From: Sphingomonas sp. HMP9 | GTDB taxonomy: Bacteria; Pseudomonadota; Alphaproteobacteria; Sphingomonadales; Sphingomonadaceae | Length of the DNA: 64,000 nt | Direction of reading: 5' to 3' | NCBI RefSeq assembly: GCF_013374115.1 | Contig: NZ_AP022673.1 | Location: 3,870,501 to 3,934,500 of the forward strand | Shown: one piece after another, positions 20,118 to 28,197 of the stretch | Layout of the letters: every line of letters begins with the position of its first letter | Position numbering within the stretch: the first letter of the stretch is position 1 | Position numbers and translations under genes: made by a program | The notes under the pieces: model-generated | Told to the model about the DNA's origin: nothing | Seen by the model: only the letters and a program-made list of their open reading frames with translations | Databases searched by the model: none

Positions 20118-20180
20118 CCGTCATCCTGACGAAAGTCAGGATTCAGAGTACCAGGCGCTGTCCCCCGTACCCCTGGATCC
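20118..20180. repeat. REP-doublet palindrome, CATCCTGACG family, decayed copy 3
   Basis: The left arm and loop are kept (CATCCTGACGAAAGTCAGGA, then AGTACCAGGCG), but the right arm stops after CCTGGATCC. It starts 187 bp after copy 2. Confidence 0.75.
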
Positions 20181-20331
20181 CTGCTCAGAATGGCAGCGAG
20201 TGGCGGGTTATGCGCGAGATCTGTCCGGGCCTCCTGTTCCCTCGCGCATGCTGGTGGCCAGGATCTGGGCGGTGGACGTGGTTCAGCTGGGCCCCCGCGT
20301 CCGCGGGGGAACAGCCAGAGCGTATCCCTGT

Positions 20332-20386
20332 GACGGATAAGGCATACCGGATAAGGCATAGCGGATAAGGCGTGACGGATAAGCCC
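20332..20386 (+). repeat. Short tandem repeat with GGATAAGGC core upstream of argS
   Basis: Four near-copies of a 13-14 base unit, GACGGATAAGGCAT, ACCGGATAAGGCAT, AGCGGATAAGGC and GTGACGGATAAGCC, end about 100 bases before the argS start. It could be a microsatellite-like expansion or a regulator-binding array. I see no known operator in it. Confidence 0.7.
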
Positions 20387-20483
20387 GCGCGCCCCCTAAC
20401 GACCATCCCGCCAACGGGATTAAAATTGAGCGCCGCGCCGCGATGGTCTAGAGCGCGCGTTTCCTTGACGTACCGGGACTGCC

Positions 20484-22208
20484 ATGACGCTCTACACCCG
20501 TTTCGCCGCGCATATCGATGCGGCGCTCGACACGCTGACCGCGGCGGGCACGCTGCCGGCCGGGCTCGATCGCAAGAACGTCACGGTCGAGCCGCCGCGC
20601 GACACCAGCCACGGCGATCTCGCGACCAACGCCGCCATGGTGCTCGCCAAGCCTGCCAAGACCAATCCGCGTGTGCTGGCCGACGCATTGGTCGTCGAAC
20701 TGTCGAAGCTCGAGGACGTCGCCTCGGCGAGCGTCGCAGGCCCCGGCTTCATCAACATGAAGCTCACCGACGACGCCTGGCGGGCCGAACTGGCCGCGAT
20801 CCCGGCGGGGGGCGCCGATTACGGTCGCTCGAAGCAGGGCGACGGGATTACCGTCAACATCGAGTATGTGTCGGCCAACCCGACCGGCCCGATGCACATG
20901 GGCCATTGCCGCGGCGCGGTCGTCGGGGATGCGCTTGCCAGCCTGCTCGAGTTCGCCGGCCACAAGGTGATCCGCGAATATTACGTCAACGATGCCGGTG
21001 GTCAGGTCGACGTGCTCGCGCGCTCGGTCCACCTGCGCTACCGCGAGGCGCTCGGCGAGACCGTCGAGATCCCCGAGGGCCTGTACCCCGGCGACTATCT
21101 CGTCCCCGTCGGCCAGTCGCTCGCAACCGAGTTCGGCGATCGCTACGTTGGCGCGCCGGAGAGCGAATGGCTGGTCACCTTCCGCACGCAGGCGGTCGCC
21201 GCGATGATGGTCATGATCCGCGCCGATCTCGCGCTGCTCGGGATCGAGCACGAGGTGTTCGCGTCGGAAGCCGAGCTTCAGGCTGCGAAAAAGCCCGAGG
21301 CTGCCGAGGCAGAACTGCGGTCGCGCGATCTCGTCTATGACGGCGTGCTCGAGGCGCCGAAGGGCGAGACGCCTGACGATTGGGAGCCGGTCGAGCTGCC
21401 GCTGTTCCGCTCGTCGCAGTTCGGCGACGATCAGGATCGTCCGATCAAGAAGTCGAACGGGTCCTGGACCTATTTCGGCGCCGATCTCGCCTATCATTTC
21501 CAGAAGAGCCAGAGCGCGGATCAGCTGATCGACATCTGGGGTGCGGACCATGGTGGCACGGTCAAGCGGATCGTTGCGGCAGTGGCGGCGCTGACCGGCG
21601 GCAAGACGCGGTTCGACGTCAAGCTCGTCCAGATGGTCCGGCTGCTGCGCAACGGCGAGCCGGTGAAGATGTCGAAGCGCTCGGGCAATTTCGTCACGCT
21701 CGCCGACGTCGTGCGCGAAGTCGGCAAGGACGTGGTGCGCTTCACGATGTTGACGCGCCGGTCCGATGCCCAGATGGATTTCGACTTTGCGAAGGTGGTC
21801 GAGGCGTCGAAGGACAATCCGGTGTTCTACGTCCAATATGCGCACGCGCGTATCGCGTCGCTGCATCGGCGTGCGGAGGAGGCGGGGATCACGCCGATCT
21901 CGGCCGACCTGTCCCGGCTTGATACGGACGAGCTGGCGCTGGTGCAGCTCGCGGCACAGTTTCCGCGGCTCGTCGAGATCGCGTCGACGGCGCGCGAGCC
22001 GCACAGAATTGCGTTCTATCTCTACGACTTGGCAGCGGCTTTCCATGCGTTGTGGAATGTCGGCAACGACCGTCCCGATCGTCGTTTCCTCGTGATCGAG
22101 GATCCGCAGGCGACCGCGGCACGGCTTTTCCTGGCGTCCGCGATAGGGCAGATCATCCGCAACGGCCTCGCGATCATGGGCGTTGAGGCGGTTTCGGAGA
22201 TGAAGTGA
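20484..22208 (+). CDS. argS: Arginine--tRNA ligase
   Basis: Class I arginyl-tRNA synthetase of 574 residues, within the usual range. The HIGH-type motif is HMGH at 138-141 in SANPTGPMHMGHCRGA, and KMSKR is at 395-399, a form many ArgS enzymes lack. The N-terminal additional domain (about 1-110) and the DALR anticodon-binding domain (LVEIASTAREPHRIAFYLYD) are both present. It is followed by, and overlaps, a SPOR-domain protein gene, a pairing often seen in sphingomonads. Confidence 0.96.
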   Translation: MTLYTRFAAHIDAALDTLTAAGTLPAGLDRKNVTVEPPRDTSHGDLATNAAMVLAKPAKTNPRVLADALVVELSKLEDVASASVAGPGFINMKLTDDAWRAELAAIPAGGADYGRSKQGDGITVNIEYVSANPTGPMHMGHCRGAVVGDALASLLEFAGHKVIREYYVNDAGGQVDVLARSVHLRYREALGETVEIPEGLYPGDYLVPVGQSLATEFGDRYVGAPESEWLVTFRTQAVAAMMVMIRADLALLGIEHEVFASEAELQAAKKPEAAEAELRSRDLVYDGVLEAPKGETPDDWEPVELPLFRSSQFGDDQDRPIKKSNGSWTYFGADLAYHFQKSQSADQLIDIWGADHGGTVKRIVAAVAALTGGKTRFDVKLVQMVRLLRNGEPVKMSKRSGNFVTLADVVREVGKDVVRFTMLTRRSDAQMDFDFAKVVEASKDNPVFYVQYAHARIASLHRRAEEAGITPISADLSRLDTDELALVQLAAQFPRLVEIASTAREPHRIAFYLYDLAAAFHALWNVGNDRPDRRFLVIEDPQATAARLFLASAIGQIIRNGLAIMGVEAVSEMK

Positions 22209-22927
22209 TGGCCAACGACATGGATCTGCGCGAAGAAGACCGGCTTCCCTGGCTCGAAACCGTCGAGCCGGACGAACAGGACACGGTCGGCATCGGCCGC
22301 GTCATCGCGCTGGTCGTGCTCGGGCTTGCGGTGCTCGCAGCGATCATCTTCGGCATCTACAAGCTTCAGCAGCGGGCGCCCACGGGCGATGGCCAGCTGA
22401 TCGCTGCGCCGGAGGGTGACTACAAGGTCAAGCCTGATGACGCTGGCGGCTTGAAGGTCAAGGGCGAGGGCGATTCGGCGATCGCGACCAGCGCGGGCAA
22501 ATCGGGCAACGGCGCGATCGACCTGCGCGGCGTGCCCGAGGCTCCGGTGGTGGGCAAGCGCGCGACGGCCCTCAAGACGGATGACGCGGCGGGGCGCAAC
22601 GCGGTCGCGCAGGTGCCCGCATCGGGTGGTCGGCTTGTCGCCGCGGCACCGTTGACGTCATCGAAGCAAAACGATGCTGGAACGACAACCGGTGGTTCGC
22701 TGGTCCAGCTGGGGGCTTATCCGAGCGAGGCGGTCGCCAACGCGGCATGGACGAATTTCTCGAAGCGGTTCGCCTATATCGGCGCGCTCGGCAAGTCGGT
22801 GCAGCCGGTCGCGACGGGTGGCCGCACGCTGTATCGGTTGCGCGTGAATGCGGGCAGCGCGAACCAAGCGGCGGATATCTGCGGTCGGTTGCGGGTCGCA
22901 GGCGAGACTTGCTTCGTCGCGAGCTGA
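22208..22927 (+). CDS. SPOR domain-containing membrane protein
   Basis: This 239-residue protein has an acidic cytoplasmic N-terminus, one membrane segment (IGRVIALVVLGLAVLAAIIFGIYKL in pieces, about 33-56), a flexible linker, and a C-terminal SPOR domain (SLVQLGAYPSEAVANAAW to AADICGRLRVAGETCFVAS). It probably binds septal peptidoglycan. The ATG at 22208 shares its A with the argS TGA; a GTG three bases earlier is the alternative. It is likely cotranscribed with argS. Confidence 0.82.
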   Translation: MANDMDLREEDRLPWLETVEPDEQDTVGIGRVIALVVLGLAVLAAIIFGIYKLQQRAPTGDGQLIAAPEGDYKVKPDDAGGLKVKGEGDSAIATSAGKSGNGAIDLRGVPEAPVVGKRATALKTDDAAGRNAVAQVPASGGRLVAAAPLTSSKQNDAGTTTGGSLVQLGAYPSEAVANAAWTNFSKRFAYIGALGKSVQPVATGGRTLYRLRVNAGSANQAADICGRLRVAGETCFVAS

Positions 22928-23351
22928 CCGTATGTCTCTCGACCGGTAGCGGCTCGGTCGGGCCGGTCGAGCCAGCCAGCGCGGATCAATCTTCGTCGAT
23001 CTAAGCTGCGCTGGGCGAGCAGCACCTGTCGCTCTGGATCATTTAGCAATATACCCCATCGAGACAAAGGCAGCCTGTCTCCGCAAAGGTAAGAGATCGA
23101 CGCTCCCGCCATCGGAAGGGCGTTGACTGACGCGGGCTGCAATCTCGTCGTCGGTACGTCGGAGCAAGCCTCGGGAGCCGCGCCTTCTAGGACCGCACCC
23201 CTTCTGACGTTGCATCGCCGATCATCGTCGACGGTATGACGCGTGCACGGTCGGATAAGCTGCAACTACACAGGTTTATCCCAAATGGCGGAACGCTTCA
23301 TAAACGCGACCGGCGCTCCGTCCTCATCCACTGGCCTGTCTTAGCTACGAA
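22928..23351. other. 424-base stretch without a recognised gene
   Basis: I find no convincing gene, RNA or repeat here. Frames are short, and base composition is more AT-rich in places (ATCATTTAGCAATATACC) than in flanking genes. It separates the rightward argS-SPOR pair from a leftward small gene and may be remnant DNA. Confidence 0.4.
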
Positions 23352-23621
23352 CTAAATCGAGCGACGATGCTTCCCGCCATATTTACGGCCGATATAGTCG
23401 CCGATCTGCGCGACTTCGGTTGCTGCAGCGCGCGCGCCGTCCTTCTGGCAGGGAAGCGGATCGCTGTCGTGATTGGCAACCCGTGCCTGAACCTTGTCGC
23501 ACAGCTCTTCGATATCGGCGCGCGACAGGACGTTCTTCTCGCGAAGCAGGCAAATCAGGCTCTGCAGGATCACGAGGTTCTTGTCCTCCGGATCCGCTTC
23601 GAGCTTCAGGGGCGTTGCCAT
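23352..23621 (-). CDS. Small conserved-looking hypothetical protein
   Basis: This 89-residue soluble protein is without signal or membrane segment. A helical middle (LVILQSLICLLREKNVLSRADIEELCDKVQ in pieces) and a basic end (YIGRKYGGKHRRSI) are visible. The start has AGGAGAGA just upstream (on the minus strand), a strong ribosome site, so it is probably real. I do not recognise the family. It is monocistronic, between two gene-poor gaps. Confidence 0.65.
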   Translation of the reverse strand: MATPLKLEADPEDKNLVILQSLICLLREKNVLSRADIEELCDKVQARVANHDSDPLPCQKDGARAAATEVAQIGDYIGRKYGGKHRRSI

Positions 23622-23897
23622 GATCTCTCTCCTAGAATGTTTTCAACAGACTATGCCGATCTGGCCCCGTTGCAACTGCTAAAGTGCAAATGGCATACTG
23701 ATTGCTGGAAATGCGGAGCGATGACGTGCCATAGCGATGAGGTTCACGGAAATCCTGCATACCCTATCGGTCATATGATGTCGCATCGGTAGGCAAGTGG
23801 GATGCCTGGACTGTCTTCGGGTCTGGATAAGATATGCGCTCTTGGGACGGCGCGGTTGCGGGGTGACGGAACGGGTCGGCGTGCTTATCTCTGTGCC

Positions 23898-26210
23898 ATG
23901 TACAAACCAAAAGCCGGTCTTCCGACGCGCGAGCAGATCCTCGACTTCATCGCCACCTCCGACGTGCCCGCGGGCAAACGCGAGATCGCCAAGGGCTTCG
24001 GGCTCAGCGCGCAGGACAAGATCGGGATGAAGGCGCTGCTGAAAGACATGGCCGACGAGGGGCTGATCGACAGCGCCCCCGGTCGCGCGTTCCACAAGAT
24101 GGGCGGCATCCCCAAGGTCACGGTGCTGCGGATCGCCGATGTCGACGATGGCGGCAACGTCTGGGCGGTGCCCGAGCGCTGGGAGGCGGAAGGCGTGCCA
24201 CCGCCGCGGCTGCGCGTGCGCGAACGCAAGCGCGGCGCGCTGGGTGTCGGCGAGCGTATCCTGGCGCGCACCGAGGAGGCCGGGAACGGCTGGATCGCGC
24301 ATCCGATGAAGGTGCTCGCGCCGGCCTCCGAACAGGTGCTCGGCGTGTTGCGCGAAGACGGTGGGCGGCTCTGGCTGACCGGCGTCGACAAGCGCGAGCG
24401 GCGCGAGTTCGCAGTCGCCGATGCGGGCGGTGCGGCGCCGGGTGATTTGGTGCTGGCCGAGCTTGCGGGCAAGCCGCCGAAAATCGCCGCGCGTGTCGTC
24501 TCGAAATTGGGCGATCCGTTTGCAGCGCGCAGCTTCTCGCTGATCGCGATCCACAAGCTGGGTATTCCCGACGTCTTCTCGCAAGAGGCGCTCGACGAGG
24601 CGGAGCGTGTGTCGAAACTGCCGCTGGGGGAGGGGCGCGAGGATCTGCGCAATGTGCTGATCGTCGCGATCGATCCCGAGGATGCGCGCGATCACGACGA
24701 TGCGGTGTGGGCGGAGGCGGACGACGATCCCGCCAATGCGGGCGGCTGGAAGGCGATCGTCGCGATCGCCGATGTCAGCTTCTACGTCCGGCCGAAATCG
24801 GAGGTCGATCGCGAGGCGCGGCGGCGCGGGAACTCGGTGTATTTCCCCGACCGGGTCGTGCCGATGCTGCCCGAGATCCTGTCGGCGGAGGTGTGTTCGC
24901 TGAAGGAAGGCGCGGATCGCGCGGCGCTGGCCTGCCATCTGCGGATCGGCAAGGATGGCGCGCTGCTGTCGTGGCGCTTCACGCGCGCGGTGGTGCGGAT
25001 CGCGGCGAACCTGGCCTATGAAGAGGCGCAGGCGATCATCGACGCATCCTCCCCTCCCGCTTTGCGGGAGGGGTCGGGGGAGGGCGGTGCCTCGCTCGAT
25101 GCAGCCGAGAGTCCGGAAGCCCCTCCCCCAACCCCTCCCGTAAACGGGAGGGGAGACATGTTGGCCGTGCTGCGCCCCCTCTGGGCGTGCTGGCACGCGC
25201 TGGCGAAGGCGCGCGATGCGCGGGCGCCGCTCGATCTCGATTTACCCGAGCGCCGGGTGGTGCTCGACGAGCAGGGGCGGATCATGTCGGTTTCGCCGCG
25301 CGAACGGCTCGACGCGCACCGGCTGATCGAGGATTACATGATCGCCGCCAACGTCGCCGCCGCCAAGGCGCTCGAGGCGAAGAAGGCGCCGGTGATGTAC
25401 CGCATCCACGAGCCGCCGAGCCGCGAGAAGATGATGGCGCTCAAGGAGTATCTCGAGACGTTCGACGTGCCGTTCGCGCTGGGGCAGGTCGTCCGGCCGG
25501 CGACGTTCAACCACATCATCGAGCGGATCGGCGATGCCGATTTCCGTCCGCAGGTGATGGAGCAGATTCTCCGCACGCAGACCCAGGCTTATTATGCGCC
25601 CGGCAACCATGGGCATTTCGGGCTCAGCCTGGGGAGTTACGCGCACTTCACCTCGCCGATCCGGCGCTATGCGGATCTGCTCGTGCACCGGTCGCTGGTG
25701 TCCGCCTACGGCCTGGGCGAGGGCGGGTTGCCGGCGGACGACGCGGCCAACATGGAGTCGGTCGGCGAGATCATCAGCCGGCTCGAGCGCCGCGCTATGG
25801 AGGCCGAGCGCGACACCACCGATCGCTATGTCGCGGCGTTCCTGTCGGAGCGAGTCGGGCAGGTGATGGATGTCAGGATAACCGGGGTCACCAATTTCGG
25901 CTTCTTCGCGACGGTCGAGGGGATTGGCGGCGACGGGCTGATGCCGGTCCGCGATCTGGGCGGCGAGTATTTCCGCTTCGACGAGGTCGCGCGGACGCTG
26001 ACCGGCGAGCATAGCGGCGACGTCTTCGCGCAGGGCCAGACGCTGGAACTGCGGCTCGCGGAGGCGAACCCCGTGTCAGGGGCGCTGCGCTTCGAGATGC
26101 CCGAGGGGAAGGGGGCCGCTCCTCCGATGCGCGGCGGGCGCAAGCCGGTGCGCGAGATCAAGCATCGCGGGCGACCCATGAACATCCGTCACAAGGGCAA
26201 GCGCCGTTAG
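23898..26210 (+). CDS. rnr: Ribonuclease R with an in-frame repeat-encoded insert
   Basis: RNase R (770 residues from the ATG at 23898) is a processive 3'-5' exoribonuclease. In order it has an N-terminal winged helix (REQILDFIATSDVPAGKREIAK), cold-shock domains, the RNB catalytic domain (DPEDARDHDDAVWAE carries the metal-binding Asp cluster), an S1 domain (VMDVRITGVTNFGFFATVEG) and a basic tail. Residues about 384-420 (SSPPALREGSGEGG to PPTPPVNGRGD) translate a palindrome at 25048-25155. They sit between NLAYEEAQAIIDA and MLAVLRPLWACWHAL, inside the RNB domain but in a segment that varies in the family. The frame extends upstream to 23802, but that part looks unlike RNase R. Confidence 0.93.
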   Translation: MYKPKAGLPTREQILDFIATSDVPAGKREIAKGFGLSAQDKIGMKALLKDMADEGLIDSAPGRAFHKMGGIPKVTVLRIADVDDGGNVWAVPERWEAEGVPPPRLRVRERKRGALGVGERILARTEEAGNGWIAHPMKVLAPASEQVLGVLREDGGRLWLTGVDKRERREFAVADAGGAAPGDLVLAELAGKPPKIAARVVSKLGDPFAARSFSLIAIHKLGIPDVFSQEALDEAERVSKLPLGEGREDLRNVLIVAIDPEDARDHDDAVWAEADDDPANAGGWKAIVAIADVSFYVRPKSEVDREARRRGNSVYFPDRVVPMLPEILSAEVCSLKEGADRAALACHLRIGKDGALLSWRFTRAVVRIAANLAYEEAQAIIDASSPPALREGSGEGGASLDAAESPEAPPPTPPVNGRGDMLAVLRPLWACWHALAKARDARAPLDLDLPERRVVLDEQGRIMSVSPRERLDAHRLIEDYMIAANVAAAKALEAKKAPVMYRIHEPPSREKMMALKEYLETFDVPFALGQVVRPATFNHIIERIGDADFRPQVMEQILRTQTQAYYAPGNHGHFGLSLGSYAHFTSPIRRYADLLVHRSLVSAYGLGEGGLPADDAANMESVGEIISRLERRAMEAERDTTDRYVAAFLSERVGQVMDVRITGVTNFGFFATVEGIGGDGLMPVRDLGGEYFRFDEVARTLTGEHSGDVFAQGQTLELRLAEANPVSGALRFEMPEGKGAAPPMRGGRKPVREIKHRGRPMNIRHKGKRR
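25048..25155. repeat. REP-doublet palindrome (CCCTCCCGC..GCGGGAGGGG family) inside rnr
   Basis: Element of about 108 bp with arms CCCCTCCCGCTTTGCGGGAG and, inverted, CCCCTCCCGTAAACGGGAGG, each a hairpin on its own and also mirror images of each other. It is 36 codons long and open in the rnr frame. A single arm of the same kind lies at 33493-33513. Confidence 0.85.
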
Positions 26211-26261
26211 GATTTGGACAAGCTCCCCGCGCTATGCGACCCTGGCGCAGGGGAGACTGGC

Positions 26262-26558
26262 ATGCGGGGATATATTCTAGGCCGGTCGCGGCGGCGGATC
26301 GTCAGCGATTTCGTCGCGGCGAAGGCGACGGCGGCGGATCGTGCGATCGCCTATGAGGCGGACGATGTCGGCACGTTCCGTCGTCTGTGCAGCTATGGCG
26401 CGATCGTCGAGGATGGCGCGGGTCGCTATCATCTCGATGCGCGCAAGCTCAGCGCGTTTCGCGGGGCGGTGCGCCGGCGGGCGGCGGCGATCGCGGCCGC
26501 ATCTGGCGTCGTGGCGAGTGCTGCGGCGGCAGCGACGGTGTTCGCGCTGGCGGAGTGA
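26262..26558 (+). CDS. Small hypothetical protein with C-terminal membrane segment
   Basis: This 98-residue protein from the ATG at 26262, preceded by GGGGAGA, lies 51 bases after rnr. The N-terminal half is basic (MRGYILGRSRRRIVSDFVAAK). The C-terminal 25 residues are almost all Ala/Val (IAAASGVVASAAAAATVFAL), possibly one membrane helix. I do not recognise the family. Confidence 0.6.
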   Translation: MRGYILGRSRRRIVSDFVAAKATAADRAIAYEADDVGTFRRLCSYGAIVEDGAGRYHLDARKLSAFRGAVRRRAAAIAAASGVVASAAAAATVFALAE

Positions 26559-26603
26559 TCGGGTTTTCCGGTCGGGCCCGCCCGCCGGTATCCGTTGCGC
26601 GGA

Positions 26604-27761
26604 TCACCCGACCGTGAAAGTCAGTCCCGCCTTTGCCACGAGGCGATCGCGCAGTTTCGTGCCCATCAGCGCACCTGGCGTCCAGATACCGCCATCGCCC
26701 TGCACATCCTGCACGAGACACAAGGCCGCCTCCGCGATCATCTTGCTTGTCGAGCCATAGCCCGGATCGCGGTCCCCCGTGACGACCGCGTCGATCCGCG
26801 CGCCATCGGGCATGATGCCGACGAACAGCAGGTCGTAATGTCCCGCGTCACGGTCTTCCTTCGACGGACCCTCACCGGGTTTGGGGCCCTTGTCGCCCGC
26901 GAACGGATTGAACTTTGCGATGGCTTCGGCCGCCATCTTGCCCATGTCGCCGAGCCCCGCGACCATCATCTCGTCATAGACGAAGTCCGCGCCATACGCC
27001 TCGCCGAGCAGGAAGTTTGTGCGGTGGACGTTCTTGGTGTTGATCGGCGCCATCACGAACGGCGCGACCCACGTCGAGAGCGTTGTGTCATATTCGGGGA
27101 GCAGCCCGGTCGGCTGGTGCGGGCCCTGGAAGCCCGGGGTGAGCGCGAACGGGCTGGTCAGCAGCTTGACGATGCCGGGATCGCGCGCGGCGGCGGCGAG
27201 CGTCGCCTTGAGGCTGGCCGCGGTGCCGCCCGAGAACGTCCCCTGCATTTTTCGCACGCGACCTTTCACGCGGGGCGCGGGGATGCCGTATTTGGCTTTT
27301 GCCGCGTCCTGCAGCGTCAGCACGCCGAGATCGAAGGGGATGCTGTCGAACCCGCAGGAGAAGACGATGCGCGCGCCGGTGCGCGTCGCCTCGCCTTCAT
27401 GCGCGTCGATCATGTGGCGCATCCAGGCGGGCTCGCCGCACAGATCGACATATCCGGTGCCGGTCGCGGCGCAGGCGGCGACGAGCGCGCTGCCGTAGAG
27501 CTGGTAGGGGCCGACGGTCGAGATGACGACGGTGGCGCGCTCGGCCATCACGCGGAGGCTGGCGGGATCGTCCGAGTCGGCGGTGACGAGCGGCGTGTCG
27601 GCGGGTGCACCGATCAGGTCGCGCACTTCCTGAAGCTTCGCCAGGGAGCGGCCGGCCATCGCCCAGCGGACCCCGCTCGGATAGGTCTGCGTCAGATATT
27701 CGGCGACCAGCCGGCCGGTAAAGCCCGTCGCGCCATAGATGACGATGTCGAAGTCGCGCAT
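26604..27761 (-). CDS. Saccharopine dehydrogenase NADP-binding domain protein (trans-acting enoyl reductase-like)
   Basis: This 385-residue Rossmann-fold protein starts DFDIVIYGATGFTGRLVAEYL (GxxGxxG dinucleotide site), continues with VVISTVGPYQLYGSALVAAC and YVDLCGEPAWMRHMID, and carries IVFSCGFDSIPFDLG. This pattern is that of the saccharopine dehydrogenase-like group that includes mycobacterial trans-acting enoyl reductases and eukaryotic SCCPDH. It is probably a reductase acting on a lipid or polyketide intermediate; the real substrate cannot be read from sequence. Divergent from the TfoX-N gene. Confidence 0.82.
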   Translation of the reverse strand: MRDFDIVIYGATGFTGRLVAEYLTQTYPSGVRWAMAGRSLAKLQEVRDLIGAPADTPLVTADSDDPASLRVMAERATVVISTVGPYQLYGSALVAACAATGTGYVDLCGEPAWMRHMIDAHEGEATRTGARIVFSCGFDSIPFDLGVLTLQDAAKAKYGIPAPRVKGRVRKMQGTFSGGTAASLKATLAAAARDPGIVKLLTSPFALTPGFQGPHQPTGLLPEYDTTLSTWVAPFVMAPINTKNVHRTNFLLGEAYGADFVYDEMMVAGLGDMGKMAAEAIAKFNPFAGDKGPKPGEGPSKEDRDAGHYDLLFVGIMPDGARIDAVVTGDRDPGYGSTSKMIAEAALCLVQDVQGDGGIWTPGALMGTKLRDRLVAKAGLTFTVG

Positions 27762-27861
27762 ATCCGCCTCCTGTTTGCGCCGGTTCTGCGCTCCCGCTCA
27801 GGGCATCGCAAGCGAAACGCAGTGACTCGCCAAGGCCGCATGGATCTGCGAGCATCGCCCG

Positions 27862-28197
27862 ATGGCATCCGATCGCAAAACAGTCGCGTTCATCGTCGAG
27901 CAGCTCGCGGCGGCGGGCGACGTCTCGGCAAAGCCGATGTTCGGCGAATATGGCGTCTATTGCGACGGCAGGATGGTGGCGCTGGTCTGCGACGATCAGC
28001 TGTTCGTCAAGCCGACCCCCGGTGGCCGCGCATTCGCAGGGACGATCGACGAGGCGCCGCCCTATCCGGGCGCGAAACCCTGCCTGCTGGTCGATGCCGA
28101 TCGCTGGGATGACGCGGACTGGCTTGCCGAACTTGTCCGGATCTCGGCGGCGGAACTGCCGCTGCCCAAACCCAAAAAGGCTAAGCCGCCTCGTTGA
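27862..28197 (+). CDS. TfoX/Sxy N-terminal domain protein
   Basis: This 111-residue protein contains only the TfoX N-terminal domain: VEQLAAAGDVSAKPMFGEYGVYCDGRMVALVCDD and LFVKPTPGGRAF in consecutive pieces. In gammaproteobacteria full-length TfoX/Sxy regulates competence with CRP. Stand-alone N-domains are widespread and of unknown role, so no competence function should be assumed. Its 3' end overlaps the convergent ABC transporter gene by 17 bases. Confidence 0.85.
   Translation: MASDRKTVAFIVEQLAAAGDVSAKPMFGEYGVYCDGRMVALVCDDQLFVKPTPGGRAFAGTIDEAPPYPGAKPCLLVDADRWDDADWLAELVRISAAELPLPKPKKAKPPR

Noticed and set aside
19737..20180. CRISPR array
   Set aside because: Only three units about 190 bp apart, each a long palindrome of about 84 bp, and no cas genes; the pattern is that of REP-doublets.
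20448..22046. Open frame of 532 codons on the minus strand over argS
   Set aside because: Same kind of antisense shadow; argS on + has all its class I motifs.
22928..23351. tRNA or small RNA gene in the gap after the SPOR gene
   Set aside because: I could not fold a cloverleaf or find a terminator, and no conserved motif is visible.
23802..23897. N-terminal extension of RNase R from 23802
   Set aside because: The extra residues do not resemble RNase R, and MYKPKAGLPTREQILDFI at 23898 is the expected start of the winged helix.
27862..28197. Competence regulator
   Set aside because: Only the TfoX N-terminal domain is present and no competence genes are nearby, so a competence role is not supported.
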